From assembly GCA_030268105.1 (NCBI GenBank), contig BSDZ01000019.1, positions 102,001-166,000 on the forward strand: a stretch of 64,000 nucleotides of DNA. The letters are read 5' to 3'. A program made the translations under genes and the position numbers. Below, one piece after another: positions 1-13,212 of the stretch. Every line of letters starts with the position of its first letter. Position 1 is the stretch's first letter. The notes under the pieces are model-generated. The model had not been told where the DNA came from, did not search any database, and worked only from the letters and a program-made list of their open reading frames with translations. Origin of the DNA: Volvox africanus. Taxonomy: Eukaryota; Chlorophyta; Chlorophyceae; Chlamydomonadales; Volvocaceae.

Positions 1-3000
1 GTGCAGGCATAGTGAAAATAATCGCTGCCTGAGGGCAATGTTTGTCGCGGCCACCGCTGTGTCTGCAATTGTCTTCTGGACGGTGACGACCTGCTTAGTT
101 TGCGCGCCCTTTGATTTCTACACGCACATTACATAGGCGTCTTCGTAATTTAGGTCCTATAGGACAGAAGGCACTTCACGTTGGTTTGCACTGTGCAAAA
201 TTCACTGCCAAAGCAATCTCAATGACCCCGTTCTGCGGGGGCCTCTTTGTTTAGGATGGCCCGTGGCTTTCGATTGGGTCGTGGCTTTAGCGTGGAGCAA
301 ATCTGCGTCTGTTTGGGCCAAGGGAGTTTCATGAGGGGCTCGCATGCTGCATGATTCAGGAGCTGCAGGGGCAAGCAGGAGTTGTGGGTTAGTGAGAGTG
401 CCGTAATACGTGACTAAGGAGCTAGCTGACTTCAATGTCGTGGGCGGAAGGTTAGTACTATGAGGCAAAGTTTCATGCTGCCGCGGCTCAGGTAGGGCCC
501 AGTCTTCCGGGTGTATGCGCCCTCTTCAAGCCAAACTCTATCTTGGTTCGGGTTAAAATCCGCAATCAAGGTGTGGCTTCTGCTCGTCTGGAACGCCTGT
601 CGTGTGCCGGGCTGTCTTAACACTGACCTGTGCCCTTTCGATGAACCCTTCTTCCGGGAAACGCACGCTGAAAAGCGAAGGGTCATGTATTGCCATGCGT
701 CCTTCCGTAGGGGGTGGCTGCTTATGATCAGCGGGTGGTTGGGCGCGGGCGACATCTTCGTGCGAGTGTGTTCTTATGTTAGGAGGTTGAACGTCAATCC
801 AACCAAGATTTAGGAACATCTCTAGGTTAGTAACTCCTCAGATCGGAGTTTTTCTATCCCGAGTTTTTTTTGCTTTTCATGCGGTGTGGCCTGATGTGGG
901 CGTGTACAGGGAGGAGGTTTTCACTGGTGGGTGGGTGGCATTGCGTAGCACATGCGCCCGCTGGAGAAGCCCGACCAATCGAGAGTTAGTCTGCCTCGGC
1001 TTTACAGTCAGTATGGGCGTACTTGCTAGGTTACGGTGCTATCTACTCACAATTGCAGGGCTCTTTGTTTGTAGCTTTCGAATCGTTTGATTGTCATCTT
1101 ACAGGTGGATGACGCATGTGTGTCCAGGGTGTTACGCGGGTGTCTTAACATATTTACAGTGCACCAAGCAGCCCTGTTTAATAGAGTGTGCGTGGGATCA
1201 TTACGCTACCAGTAGATCTCATCCAGTCCCGATGGCGGCGGTCAAATGGCAGTTGGTTTCAATTATTGTTGGGTTGAGGAAATTCACGATCTAGATTTGG
1301 TTGTGCACAGTTGTGCGTCTTACGATCAATGATGTTGGGAACGCCTTATCCGAGAGCAACCCGTGTAGTATCTCACGTAATCACCGCTTCGCACCTACAC
1401 TTGCTCATTGTGTCGGTCGTACTCAAGTTGCAGAATGGCAAGCAGCCATTGGTTTTGACTCTCGCTTCAGCCTGATACACTTTTGCTGTATGCGCTATGA
1501 TGCATTTTGTTATGGGTTATCCTATAATAACACCTCTGCCCCAGTTTGACCAAATCAGGTCGCAATTATATCGTATGTTAAGCGCTTGTCCTGTTAGACA
1601 GCGCTTGGCGCCGGCAGTTGAAGAGGTGCCAAACATCAGCTGACCATGTGAACGAACATATCGCAAACGAAACGAGCGTCTTGGCACTTCGTCAGTACTA
1701 TGTTTTCAGGCAAGTAATTGTATAGGACTATTTAAAGCAATCAAAAGATGACGGGCAACTCCACATGCGCTGTGAATGCATGCACGAGCATGTGACGGTT
1801 TGAAGGGAAGATTTTACATGCACTTGCTACATAAGTGCCTTTATGCCAAAAAACAAAATCATACACGGCGTAGTTATCTATCTGGTTGTCATACCTGGGT
1901 TCCGATCTAGTCACACTGCTATCCTCCGCTGATTCCACGAAAGATACACCTGGCGTAGTCACAATCTGACTCTGCCGGGGGTAACAGCGATGACCAAAGC
2001 TGGTGCATCAGCACGTAGAAATGTAGTCCCGGTATAGTCCCCAGATGCGCGCCTTGGCAATATTATCTCAGCAGGACTTGGGAACACGTGGCCAAACACA
2101 AAAAATCAGGACACGATATATCCACCACGATACCTGGAAACACAGGAATGTGGGTTGTGTGATATGCGAGTTCCCCTATCAGTATTTGCTTTTGATGTGG
2201 GGTTGTAGGGGTCATCCCGCATGCTCGACAAGCATCAGCAACTTGCGGGCGTGGGTTGCAATCCTCTTTTTCTGAACGACAGTTGCAATCTTCTCACCCA
2301 CTTCTTATGTCAATGCATCAAAGGCTTTGATTACGCCCGTGATGCGTTCTGGGAACCTACTGCTAGGTACTACCCCGATCCCTAACGTAAGCCAGGGTAC
2401 CATGTCCCAATTGATGTGCTTTTGAGGTATTCGGCCCCGGACCGCACCGAAGGTGGAACGACGAAATGCTACACCGCTGCATTGGTCGTGGTGCAAAATT
2501 CTATGATGCGTAATGGGGTGACGCGATGAAGGAAACACGCGTACGCGGTGACCGATGGTTCAAACATGGAGAACGCTTGAACTGCGTGGCGCAGGTTCGC
2601 CTTCAACTGTGCATTATTGAGAAATCTAAAAACAGAAAGCGCATTCATGCAACATGTTGGTGCAGGTCCTCGAGGCAGTCTCGAACCATAGCGGAAAGGG
2701 TTGCTTTCGCCGAAAGCAGCCGGAAGCTAACCTTTGAACAATCATCTTTCATCAAGCCAAAAACTCAATGACGGGTAGACATGAAGTGTTCAGCGCGTAT
2801 ATCTGTTATGATACCTCTCTTCCGGCCCTGACACCAACATCAGTTGGCTCTGGAGAACAGCAGCTCGATGCGCTGTTGTAAGATGATGCATTGTCCATCT
2901 ACGTTTGAAATAAAAGATGATGCGTAAGCAGATGTCTCTTGTCGTGGACACAACATGATGACATCCAAGGGCCCTGCTTTAACCGACTTTACCGCTATGC

Positions 3001-3265
3001 AAGTTGCTCAGGGCGTCGATTCGAAGGTTTCTACTCATTTATTAACCCGCTCAAAGATGATTTCCGTTGCTTGTTGCGTGTTGGGCTGGTAGCGACGTGC
3101 CCTAGTCAGGTTGCGAGCACATGCTCCGAGGGTGGGCAAAATCTGCTGGCTGTTGGCCGTCTATCCATTGCTTTTCTCCTTGGCCATTAGGCAGCCTCAC
3201 GGCTAGTCTTCAACGGCGCGCCGTGAGGTTCTCAACTGCCGGTCCCGTGGCACCCCGACACTGAA
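1..3265. other. No gene recognised (intergenic)
   Basis: About 3.3 kb lower in GC than the gene blocks. Open frames are short, with none of the codon bias, low-complexity Ala/Gly runs or paired splice sites seen in the real exons. I found no tRNA, repeat array or transposon terminus. It may hold the promoter and 5' UTR of the gene starting at 3266, or the 3' end of a gene lying to the left. Confidence 0.5.
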
Positions 3266-6200
3266 ATGAAGGCGCGGAGCACTGGCAGCGGCGGCTTTCG
3301 CGCCGCGTATTATACGGAGGAGGACTTTATGTATAACGACGATGACATAGACTACATTCCACCGGCGAGGAAGAAGACAGCGCCCATAGGCGGAGGCGGG
3401 AAGGAACGGCCTGGGTTCCCCAAACGGCCGGCAGCACAGTCGCCTCCCCCAGGCGCTGGAAGCCAGTCAGTTAGCCCAAGCAAGGCCGTCAGATCCCGGC
3501 CAACAAATAACCAGTTACTGTAAGCATGGGATCCTTCAGAGGGAGCGGAGCGACGTGGTCAAGCATGTGTCGGTGCCAAGCTGGCGCACAACCGGTCCTC
3601 CTTCTTTCCAGCTGTTCATGAAGAGATTAATAGTGGTTTTTTATTGTCGCGATGTTGCAGGTACAAGGCGTATTTCCGTTGGGCGCACTATCCTCACAAG
3701 TTGAAGAACGCGAACTTGCCGGATGAAACTGATGCATGTGCGAGCGTGACAGCAGCTTTTCTTCAGGTAAGCAAAAACGTGGCAGTGTTGTGTTTCTTGG
3801 GGTAACGTCTTCTGACCGGCCTTCCCATTTTCCAGGTTCTACAAATTATGCAAACTGCTGAGCAATTACGCCACGGGAACAACAAAAGGAACGTTCTACA
3901 GGTACTCGGAGAGGTCCATGTATCGCGGCAAGCTAAGGGTCTGGGTATGCCATGTCTCAATCGTGGGGTGTTGCCATCGCAGATCCTTTCAAGCAACACG
4001 CGCCGAACAAAAGTCGTGGAATTGTCTTCGGGCACACACAGGTGGAGTAGGGCGTTTGAACTTTGGTGAAAAGCTTCTAAGCAAGGTCCTAATATCTTAT
4101 GAATATCTCACGAGATGCCCAAAATATCGTACTCCCGCCGCATGGGCATGTGCTCAGAATTTCCCAAATAAAACCGTTGTGGGATGTTTCTCCGCGGCAG
4201 AGTGCCAGACGAGCTCAAGAAACACTACCTCTCTGATGGCGAAGGGGGCCAGTACAGCACCAACTTGGACCGGAACCGATATGGAAATGATGACAACTAT
4301 CTCTTCACAGGTACGGCGTACTTCGGGGTGGGAAGGGCAGCGAAATTATTACATCACATGCTCAGGGACTTCGGGGCATCCCGTGCCTCCACAGCATGGG
4401 GCGTGCCTCCCATCCGTCTACAACCCAACACTTCAGGAGCTATTATTAAAAGCGATCTTTCACTTGCGGGTTGCCCATCGTGCGCAGTTATACGTTACGA
4501 TTTGGAGTTCCTGGGTCTGTGCCCGTGCATGGTAGATGTGGAGATTATTGATGCCAAGCAGGTGCGAGAGTGTTGGCGAATACCGCTGTTGGTTCCTGTA
4601 CGCGCCATGCTTATGGGTACCTAGTGATGAATCGGTTGGAGAGTTGATCGCGTAGCATGATGCGCTTAAAGAAAAACCGTGTCATGCAGCGGTCAAAAGT
4701 GAAGGCTGTTTGGGTAATCATCCTGTTAAGGTACATGTTTCCATGCAGTCACTTAAGTGTGATGCCAAACCATGACAGGGCAACACTTCTATAATCGTGT
4801 CGGCGGGAACAGAGGTATGCACTTGCCAGGGCGGGCCCCCACCGGGCTCGGGACCCGTGGGAGCGCCGGTGCAGGGCGGATCAACAGCAGCAGCAGCAGC
4901 GCATCATCACAACGCAGCTCCGGGCGGGACACACATGCATCACATGCCGGCGGCGACCCTCAGCGGGGGGGGACACGCGGCTGCTAAGGTGGGCGTAGGG
5001 CCGGGCAACCTTAACTCCCTGCAGGGGGCTTTGCGGAAGGATTTGGAGTAATCGCCATGCAAGTAATGGCTCTGCCGTACGCGCATGGAGTGGGTTTGTC
5101 ATGCAACGTGCAACCTCACGGGGAACTTTGAACGCTATCTTTCCAGCTTATTCAAAAGACTGGAAAGAATATTACAAGGGGAGAGGTATCCGGCTGGGGC
5201 GATGGGATGGGTTAGGTTGGGGAGACCGGGTTTGCGGCCCTCATCTCTCAGACGGGTTGTGTCAAAACTGGTACGGGTGGCTTAACCCATGTACCTGCAG
5301 GCGGAGTATAGTGGTTCAATGGGTCCGCATGCTCACGCCACTGGCGCAGCAACCACAGCTGGTGGAAGCGGCGGATACGCTGGAGGCGGCACTGCTGCCG
5401 GCTTTGGTCAGCATGACGTTGGAAACCTGCAACCTTTGTTTGGGTCTGGCGCGTTCCGTAGCGGCCCCCAGCTAGGAGTGGGCCGGGAAAGCCCTAAGCG
5501 CAGTGGCAATAGCGTCAGCCAACTGTTTGATGCGCTTGTCATGGCGGCAACAGGTGTGCATGTGGGCGAGGACGATGAGGGAAAAAGTCGCATGAGATGG
5601 TGGTTCTGGGAAGAGCTTTTTCCTGGATTGTAAGCCGCATTACCAGATCTGCTTTGCAATTGTGCAATGTAGGAATTATGTGTTTCCTTGTTTGATACAC
5701 CGTCATGTATTGTCTCGCCAGCGCACCAGCTAAGCGGTGAACGAATCCGTGTGCCTTAAAAATTAGGAGGAGCGGACGGCGCAGCGGCAGCGGGGGGAAT
5801 GGGCGGGGAGCCGCCCGTCACGAGTCCAGCACACGTGGACCGGCCAGAACGGGCCGTGGGAGGTGGCGGAACAGGCGGGATGGGCGGCTTCGGGGGAACC
5901 CGATTGCACGGCCCGCCTGGTCGAAATAAGTCCAAGCTTTGGTCGCTCAATAACCTGTCCTATGGGGGCGAAGTGGACAGCCTTCAGAACGCTCTCGATG
6001 CCTTTCGGGAGCAGGTAAGTCGCTGCTGTTATTGGTGCTGGTGGTCGCGTGTTTTGAAAGGGGATGTCGCCGTGGGATCGTGAGGCCAGTTCATGGGCAA
6101 GGGATGCCGGCGACAGTGTCCTCGCGGATGTACTCCTTCCTGCTCTGCCCGGAGGAAATTTAATTCTGTGTGCGGACAGCGCCCCGAGGTGACAAATGTT

Positions 6201-9200
6201 TCGTTACCTCTGAAAGCCGCCTGGTGGCGCTCCCATGTTCCTCACTTCCATGTTCCTCACTTCGACATCATCCTTGCGCGCCAAGGACGAAATTGCTTCG
6301 GGCGACCCAGCGGCCTTCCTGACCGGCGGCACATCCGCCGGCGGGCTTGGTCCGGACGGCAGCCTTCAGCGCAGCGACTCATTACGGCAGAGGCGGCGCA
6401 AGCCATTGCGGAACAGCTCCATCTTGGGGCGTCCTGGGAGCAGCGGCGGTGTGGCGCCCCTTTCCTCCAAATTGGGAATAAATCTGCGGGTGAGGCCCGC
6501 GCCTGGAGGAAACCATGGAGATGGGCTGGGACCCGGGGTGCATCGGTAGGGGCTTGCTAGCGAATCTTTGGAACGAGCATGGCTATACCAATTGGCTCTC
6601 AGCAGATCGCTGTTCAGATTGCTGGTGACAAGGTTGACACCGCCCGGAAATGCACCCAAGAAGTCATAGCCAGGAAGGCACATAATGCGGTTACAGTTTG
6701 CATAGTGCAGCATCGCGTTTGTTTTGGTACGGAAGATGAGCACAGAGGAGAACCATTCTTTATTTGGAGCCAAGTGTGCGTTACAGCATCTGCAGTTTGT
6801 ACCATGTGCCAATTGCTTTTCCTCTGCACGCCCTGCATACTGTCCATGATGTTCAGGAAAAATCTGACGACAACCTCAAACTGACAGCGGACCCAGACCT
6901 CGGAGGGGCTTTAACAGGAGGGGGTCTGGGTGGCGGGGCTAGCTTTCACGGCGGCGGGGGAATGCAGTTAGGGCATGGCCCAACGCAGGTCAGCAGCCTG
7001 GTCTCGGGCGAAGACGACAATGACGGCGGCGCCGGAGAGGCGGACGCCGACGATACCTTGGCTGCCAAGGGCGAGGACCTGGGAGTGGAGGGTGAGGGCG
7101 AGGCGGGCGTGGAGGAGGAGCTGCAGGAGGATGGTGCTGGTGATGGCTGCATCGGACGTGCTGGAGGTGGCGCTGGTGGTGGCATCGGGCCGACTGCTAG
7201 CGGCACAGTCCCGCGGGGGTCAGCTCTTCCACCAGGACGGGTAAGTGCGCTTAAAGGTTTGGGTGTTCAGGGAAACATAAGCTGCTTTGCTGTTGAAGGG
7301 ATGCAGCAACTCGTCGGATCTGTTCTGAGCACCCTAAAGCGTAGTCGGCTGCGCATAGTCATGCAGTGATGAGCGGGACTTTGCGCACGGGGTTGTATGT
7401 GGCCAGGTATACCGCTGTGCTGCGGCTTTATCCTTCAAGAGGTCGATCTCAGCATATCTGACCTGGCCTCCGTGGTGTCGATATGTGCCGTAGGCCTCTC
7501 TTCGCCACCACGTCCGGCACGTTCCCCGGCAATCATCGGTTGCAAACCTTGGGCCACGGGCTGCGAACAGCAGTGGTGGCGGGGGAGGTGGAGGGAACGC
7601 CGGCGGTGGTGGCGCAGCCGGGAGCGGGCTGGGGCCCCTGGGTCTGGGGATGCTGGGCCCTGGCGGTCTAGGGGGATCTGCATCGGCGGCCATTGCAGGG
7701 GAGCAGCTGCGGCGCCTGGCCAACGAGCTGGAGGTTATGCGGTGAGTGCTGTTTGTTGTTTCGTGCTCTAAGAAGGAGCTCGCGAGTTACCTTCAGGAAT
7801 TAGACATTCTAATCATTATCATGGTACTACGATTATTCCCCCCTTAGCAGGGAGCGACCCGCACCCAAGACAGATGGGCAATGACTTACATTGGTTTTGA
7901 TCCCTTACGGCCTGATCTCGGGGTTCCCCAATTCCCAAGTATCATCTCCAAGGAGGAGAGTTAGAGAGCTCCAACTGGCTGCCAGCTCCCAAGTAGGAAG
8001 GGGTACTTGACCCCAGGCGGCCGAGTCTCGCTACCAAAATGTTGTATCAAACTCTAAGAAAGAGGTCGTGACATTATGTCAGGATTAGACATTCTCATCA
8101 CTATCTCACACTGTTGACCTGTACTTATTCGGACGCCCTGTAGCTTCTGCGGTATTGACATTGTCCTCTAGTTAGGAAAGAATTGTGGACTTCGGGGAGG
8201 GCATTCCAGTGTGAGACTGATGCTCCGGGCAACAAAATTTGAGTCGGATTCTGCGAGCTATCGGCAGGAGTTCCCTGCGTTTGGTATTAGCGGCGCACAA
8301 TCCATCTAACCCCGTTGTATCCATTCGGGTATAGGCCCGTGTATCGTGATGCCCCGGTCGATGGCACATATCAAGTCTTGAAATGTCAACCGTTGCAGGC
8401 ATGAAAACCGCACGCTTCGGCAACAGCTCCAACGGGCAAATAGTAGCAATGTCAATGGTGGGGGTGGAGGCAGTGGCGATTCTCCCAGCCACGGCAAGCA
8501 ACAGCAGCAGAGCTTGGATACTCATACTAATAACGATTCGGCGAGGTTACGGAAGCTTGAGGTAGGCCCTATTTCGTGTCCGTGTTCTGATGGTAGACCT
8601 TCCAGAGGGGTTAGGTTTGGTGATCAAATTATGCATGAGCGCGGAGGGAGCATTAAACGTGACGCTTCTGACTTGAACGAGTTGCCTGGTGCCGATTATG
8701 ATCAGGTCGCCCGTGGACTGAGCGTGTGTCTCGTACCTCCGTCGTGCCCCCTGCAGGCTGAGTTGCTGTCCATGCGTAACGAGTTGCTGGGGCTGAGCAC
8801 AGCAAAAAAATCGACGGACGAAGAGAACAAGCAGCTCAAACGGGAGTTGTTGGCGTCGCAACAGCATGTCGCCGCTTTACTCAGCAGGATGCTCGGGGCG
8901 GCAGGAGTTGCCGGCGCTGGAGGGCTACTCGGCTCAGCATTATCGCCCGTATCAGCATCGCCGTCAGCTGGTCTCCTGGCCAGTCTGCTTGGGAACAGCA
9001 ACACGTCCCCCTCCCCCGCTCCGCCTACACAGGCCTCTCTCATAGCGGGTGCCTTTGATCCTACCTACTTCGCCGCTCACCTTGTGGCTCTTCGGCAGTC
9101 GGTCCCACCACAGCGGCATCCCTCTTCCGGCGGAAGCGGGGAAGGCGCAACCGTCAACGACGTAAGCACCAGCACGATGGTCGTTTGAATTAGAAGGAAG

Positions 9201-10150
9201 GGCAGGGCTGGCACCTGATGAAGCGTTGCCTCCGGCCGTATATGATAAACCGTACGATAGGTGCCGTTATCTTGTGAGCGGGAGGCCGCATGCGTGCGTG
9301 TGTATATGCGTATGCCTTTGCAATTGCACCCTCAGGGTGATCATTTTTGTGCTTACGCGGCCTAACGCGCGCAGATATGTCTTTCATTCCTTCCCCGCAG
9401 GGCCGCAGTGCGGAGTTCTCAGGCGCGGGAGGGCCGGTGGAGGCCTTGCTCGCGGCCACAGCTGGTATCATGGGCGGCCGGCGATCGGGTGCAGGGGCAG
9501 ACGTGATGGGCCTGGAGCACGGCGCAGCGGCCCAAGCTAGGAAGCGGACAGCAGACGAGGCAGGACTAGCGACGGCGGTTCCAGCCGCCACTGCTGACCG
9601 TGGTGGTGGCGATGCCAGCACTACCCTTGAAGCGGAACCTCTTTCAAGAAGGGGCGGTTCCGCGGCAGGTGCGGCGCCGTCCACGTCTATTCATCATGGC
9701 CTGATAGGCGCTGCAGCTGCAGCAGCGGCGGCGGTGTCGGCGGGTAAGCAGGTAACATCACAGCAGCAGCTTCAACAACTCACATCCTTGCCCAGTTTCG
9801 CACCGGCCATCCCAGCCTCCGCTACATCATTTAGTATGTTCCCAAGGACCGCGGATTCCGGCCCCGCTGGGACGCCCGCGGATAGCAACTGCTTTTCGGA
9901 CGTAGCGCAATTGTTGGCGTTGCCCAACCTTGATAGCGGGTTTACGTCCTCGGAACTGGGGGCGGCCTTTGGTGGCGGCGGGTGCAGCGCGGGCGTCGCG
10001 AGTGCTGCATTAGCGGCAACCTCTGGAGTTCAGATGCTGGGCTCAGCGTCCGGCTCTGGGACGGCGTCGGTGCCCCAGATGCCACAACCGGAGCATCAGA
10101 TGCTGATGTCCGCGCACTATAGTCTGCAGCACCCCAGCAGCTTAAGGTAG
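3266..10150 (+). CDS. Multi-exon coiled-coil, low-complexity protein of unknown function
   Basis: I do not recognise the family. Exons supported by splice sites and phase include 3266-3519, 3661-3766, one from 3836, 4201-4310, one ending in GATGCCAAGCAG near 4561, about 4829-5047, 5301-5553, 5767-6015, about 6235-6489, about 6862-7240, one ending at 7741, 8399-8561, 8757-9161 and 9401-10150 (stop). The N-terminus is acidic and Tyr-rich (YTEEDFMYNDDDIDYIPP), followed by what looks like a folded region (RWAHYPHKLKNANLPDETD, then VPDELKKHYLSDGEGGQYS and a Cys-containing stretch up to 4561). After that come long Gly/His/Ala/Ser linkers with two similar short helices (LNSLQGALRKDL and VDSLQNALDAFREQ). 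Exons ending at 7741, 8561 and 9161 build a leucine-rich coiled coil (GEQLRRLANELEVMR, then ENKQLKRELLASQQ). The C-terminus is Ala/Gly/Gln-rich, like algal transcriptional regulators. Reading phase conflicts by one base between 3766 and 3836 and again before 5301, so the model is incomplete there. Confidence 0.6.
7742..8398 (+). repeat. Intron holding an internal direct duplication
   Basis: This 657-base intron lies between two coiled-coil exons. It holds two diverged copies of one stretch: around 7789-7822 (TCAGGAATTAGACATTCTAA) and around 8080-8112 (TCAGGATTAGACATTCTCAT). They may be the ends of an old insertion. Nothing coding is visible. Confidence 0.4.
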
Positions 10151-12846
10151 TGGCATAGGTGCACGGTACCCCCGCACCTATATACGGGTCCTGCAGTGTT
10201 GAAACATATAGCTGAAGGAGCCTAGCCACTCCACCTAAATCATTAGTGCCGGGAAGAGGTTTGCACGAAGGCCTGAAAAGAGCGAGCGAATTCGTGCATG
10301 TGCGTGTTATCGTTCGGCGCCCCGAAAACGTCATCCCTTGTGCGGGGCTCGTCGAATAATATCACATTAACTTCTTCGAGTCCAGCTTAAGAGCAATGCG
10401 CTGCTTGTAGGCGTGGTACTGTTGGTGGTTTTGGTGAACTGGTCGCTGCCGAGTGGGCCGGACTGTCCGAATTTCGAGAGCAGGAATATAGGGCATGCGA
10501 GGATGCCAGCTTTGATGTTTCACGCCACGGTCCTGCCACCACGTCAAGGCATCTTTTAAGTCCCACACGCCCGTTGTGGAGGTGGTGATCCTGGATGCGT
10601 CCCTCCCTGTGTGTCCTGCTGTTTTGCGCATGAGGTATTTCTCCGGCGCCCGTCCGTCCAATCAAAATGTCCGGCAGCTGCGAATAACGTACAGGTGTCG
10701 GTGAGGCTTCTCTATTGGGACTATCAATCAGGATATTGGTGGGTGGGTTCTTCATAAAGGCGGTATTTTGGGAGCTACGGAGGACGGGAAAGGGTGCTGG
10801 ATGGCTCATGGCCTCTCGAGATAAAGATCTCGAGAGATAAAGAAGGGTAGCCGGTGCGCTTTCGTGCCAAGCAGGGGCGGAGGACCCTTTCCTGGACGCG
10901 CGCTAAATGCGTCCGAGCACCCGAGCGGACTCGGAACGTGCGCGACTGTTCTGCTGGGCCGCGACGGTGCTACATGCCAAGGGCATCCTGGAAAGTGGGC
11001 GCAGTCGAATGGGTTTTGTCCCAGTAACGACAACCGGGTGTCCCCTGGTGTTATATATACGAAGGTGCGTCTCCGAGGGTTGTGCAGCTGGTTCTCGCCT
11101 GAGGGGGAACACCGGAAGCCGTTTAGAGGGCAGTGTTGCGCTCGAAATTGATTGAGGGCGACCAAAAGATGCCTGCTTTTTCCGTTATGCATCCGGCTGG
11201 TTTTGGCATTAGCGTGTGTACAACGGCAGCTTCGGGCTGCGGTCCTGTGTGGCAATTGCGTTTAGTACTTACATCTGTGTAAGTTTGTGTTGGCGGCGTT
11301 CTGCATGGCTTCTGAAGATGTGACGCCGTGGTGTAAGAGTCCGAGAGTATTGGAGGGGCTGTCGTGAGCTGTTTTTGCAGTCTGGGTGTTTTGGGAGGCC
11401 GATCGTGCGAACACGAGAGGGCATGCGTGTACCGCTTGGTGGATATGGCCGTTTGTTTCCCAGTACTTAATGAGCGTATCAGTTTTTTTTCCTAAACCGA
11501 CTGTACGTTGTCAACTGCTTTCCGCTCGGTCATTGTCTGTCACGTCGCCTCGTTGGTGCCACATTGCATATGGTGTCTCGAAACATAAACACGTCGATTG
11601 CGTTGTGGCTGTTGGACAAGGTAGGGCCGCATGCACGGGAGGGTCGAACCCCGTTGCGTGCGTCCCATCTTTGATGACTTGTGGTTTTGTACTTAAGTCC
11701 CACTAATGTTTTAGCCTTTTGGAGCTGCGTGGCGTACTGGCGACGTGGGTGGCGTGCTGTCGGGGGCGCATGCTGTGAACTCAACTGGCGCCCATCGTCC
11801 GTTGCTTGCTTCGCAAGCACTTGCACTTCTGTTATGGATCAACTTTTGTTCGGTGCTAACGATTGCTTTCCGCATGTGGACCTTCCAAATGTGGTCAAGC
11901 ACCTTGACAGTTTTTTAACCCGGATTGGGTGCCGCAGGCGCAATGAGACATGCTGACAGCAGTTTTGAGAAGAAACTCAGTAGACCGGAAAATCCGGTAA
12001 TGTGATGAACAGGAGGGGGACAGAAAGGGAGACGGTGCTTCTGAATTGTATTCGTCCAGTGAGTTGCTGCACTGCCCTCGTGCTTTCCGCAAGTTTGCAA
12101 GTACTTGGCTGCGGTCCGCGACATGGGGTAAGGGTTTAATACAATCCCGCTGGTTTGCTTGTCTGGAATAAGATGAGATGTTCTTGGAACTGCTCGATTT
12201 GTTGAAATAGCGGTCTTGCAGTACCGATTGCAAGATCTATATCTTGTAATGCAGGTTTCGCCTTCACTTCATCCGGAAAATTGAACTTCATCGATAATTA
12301 TCATCTTGCATCATCTTTACATCATGGAAAGCGCCCACGAACATGCAAATGAATCAGAAACTTGGGTCGATGAACCAACAAATACCGTCGAAACACAAAC
12401 AAATACACTCGTATAATTAAACCAGCGAGCACTCGAGCCATTAACATATCGAGATCTGTGTTTGACTTAAAGCCTTTGATCCTGGTCGGCCGAATCTTAG
12501 CCACGCAACGAGGAGAGTGTTTATAATACCACGACGCGCAGTTTGAACGTTCTAGCAGTTAGCGACTGCAGTATTCATAGAGTCTCAGGGAGTTGCACGA
12601 GCGCTATGCCACTAAAGATGACCAACCTACGCTCCCGCAGGTCGCTGAACTGCCCGATACGGCTTTTACATCCTCGCACCGTGCAACGCTTAGATGTCAA
12701 GGCCTTCATAAACGATATAACAGCATGACCTCAAAGCTATCATCTTCATTTAAGGGCACTCAAAAGCATGTTTCTACGCCCTGCTGTTGGCCAAACACGC
12801 TCTTGCGCCGCCCGCATAGTTCAATAGGTTTGCGCCCCAATCGTGT
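10151..12846. other. 3' UTR of upstream gene plus intergenic
   Basis: Downstream of the stop at 10150 the first plus-strand TGTAA signals I find are at about 11278 and 11329, so a 3' UTR of roughly 1.1 kb is possible. A short near-palindrome with repeated CTCGAGATAAAGA lies at about 10814-10842. A minus-strand frame at 10362-10661 reads fairly well but has no clear start or splice context. No other gene is supported. Confidence 0.4.
12666..12670 (-). terminator. TGTAA polyadenylation signal for the 79-aa gene
   Basis: TTACA on the plus strand is TGTAA on the minus strand, the usual volvocine polyadenylation signal, about 180 bases beyond the stop codon of the gene at 12847-13212. Confidence 0.45.
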
Positions 12847-13212
12847 CTACTGTACAGTCACATCGTTGTTGAAGATGCTCCTAGACCGCCCCACGAACAT
12901 TTGGCGAATCGAGTTCTTGTAGGTCTCACCCTTCTGGATGGCCTCCTTGGTGTCCGGTGTGATGCCCGAGGTCTGCTCAGGGTCCACCCTAGCACAAGCG
13001 CGAAGGATTGGACAGAAAGTTATACTAAAGTAAGCAACTGTCTTGATGCATGGCATGACATACTTAAGTATGACGCAGCATAAAGCGCAACGGGCGCGCC
13101 ACAGGAAAGCTTACTTGATGATGCGGTAGAGCATGGTAGAAAATGCGCCACCAGCAAAGAGCATGGGCACGCTGAGGGCCAAAATATCAGCAGGGATGCC
13201 GCGAGGAGCCAT
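12847..13212 (-). CDS. Small single-span membrane protein (79 aa), unknown
   Basis: Two exons, 13212-13115 and 12988-12847, join in frame (AA|G) across a 126-base intron with a GTAAGC donor and TAG acceptor, giving 79 residues. The start is MAPRGIPADILALSVPMLFA. One hydrophobic segment (about residues 9-30) is followed by a short hydrophilic tail ending in SIFNNDVTVQ. There is no cleavable signal and the size is that of small accessory subunits of organelle or ER membrane complexes, but I cannot name the family. The clean splice phase and downstream TGTAA make it a convincing gene. Confidence 0.7.
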
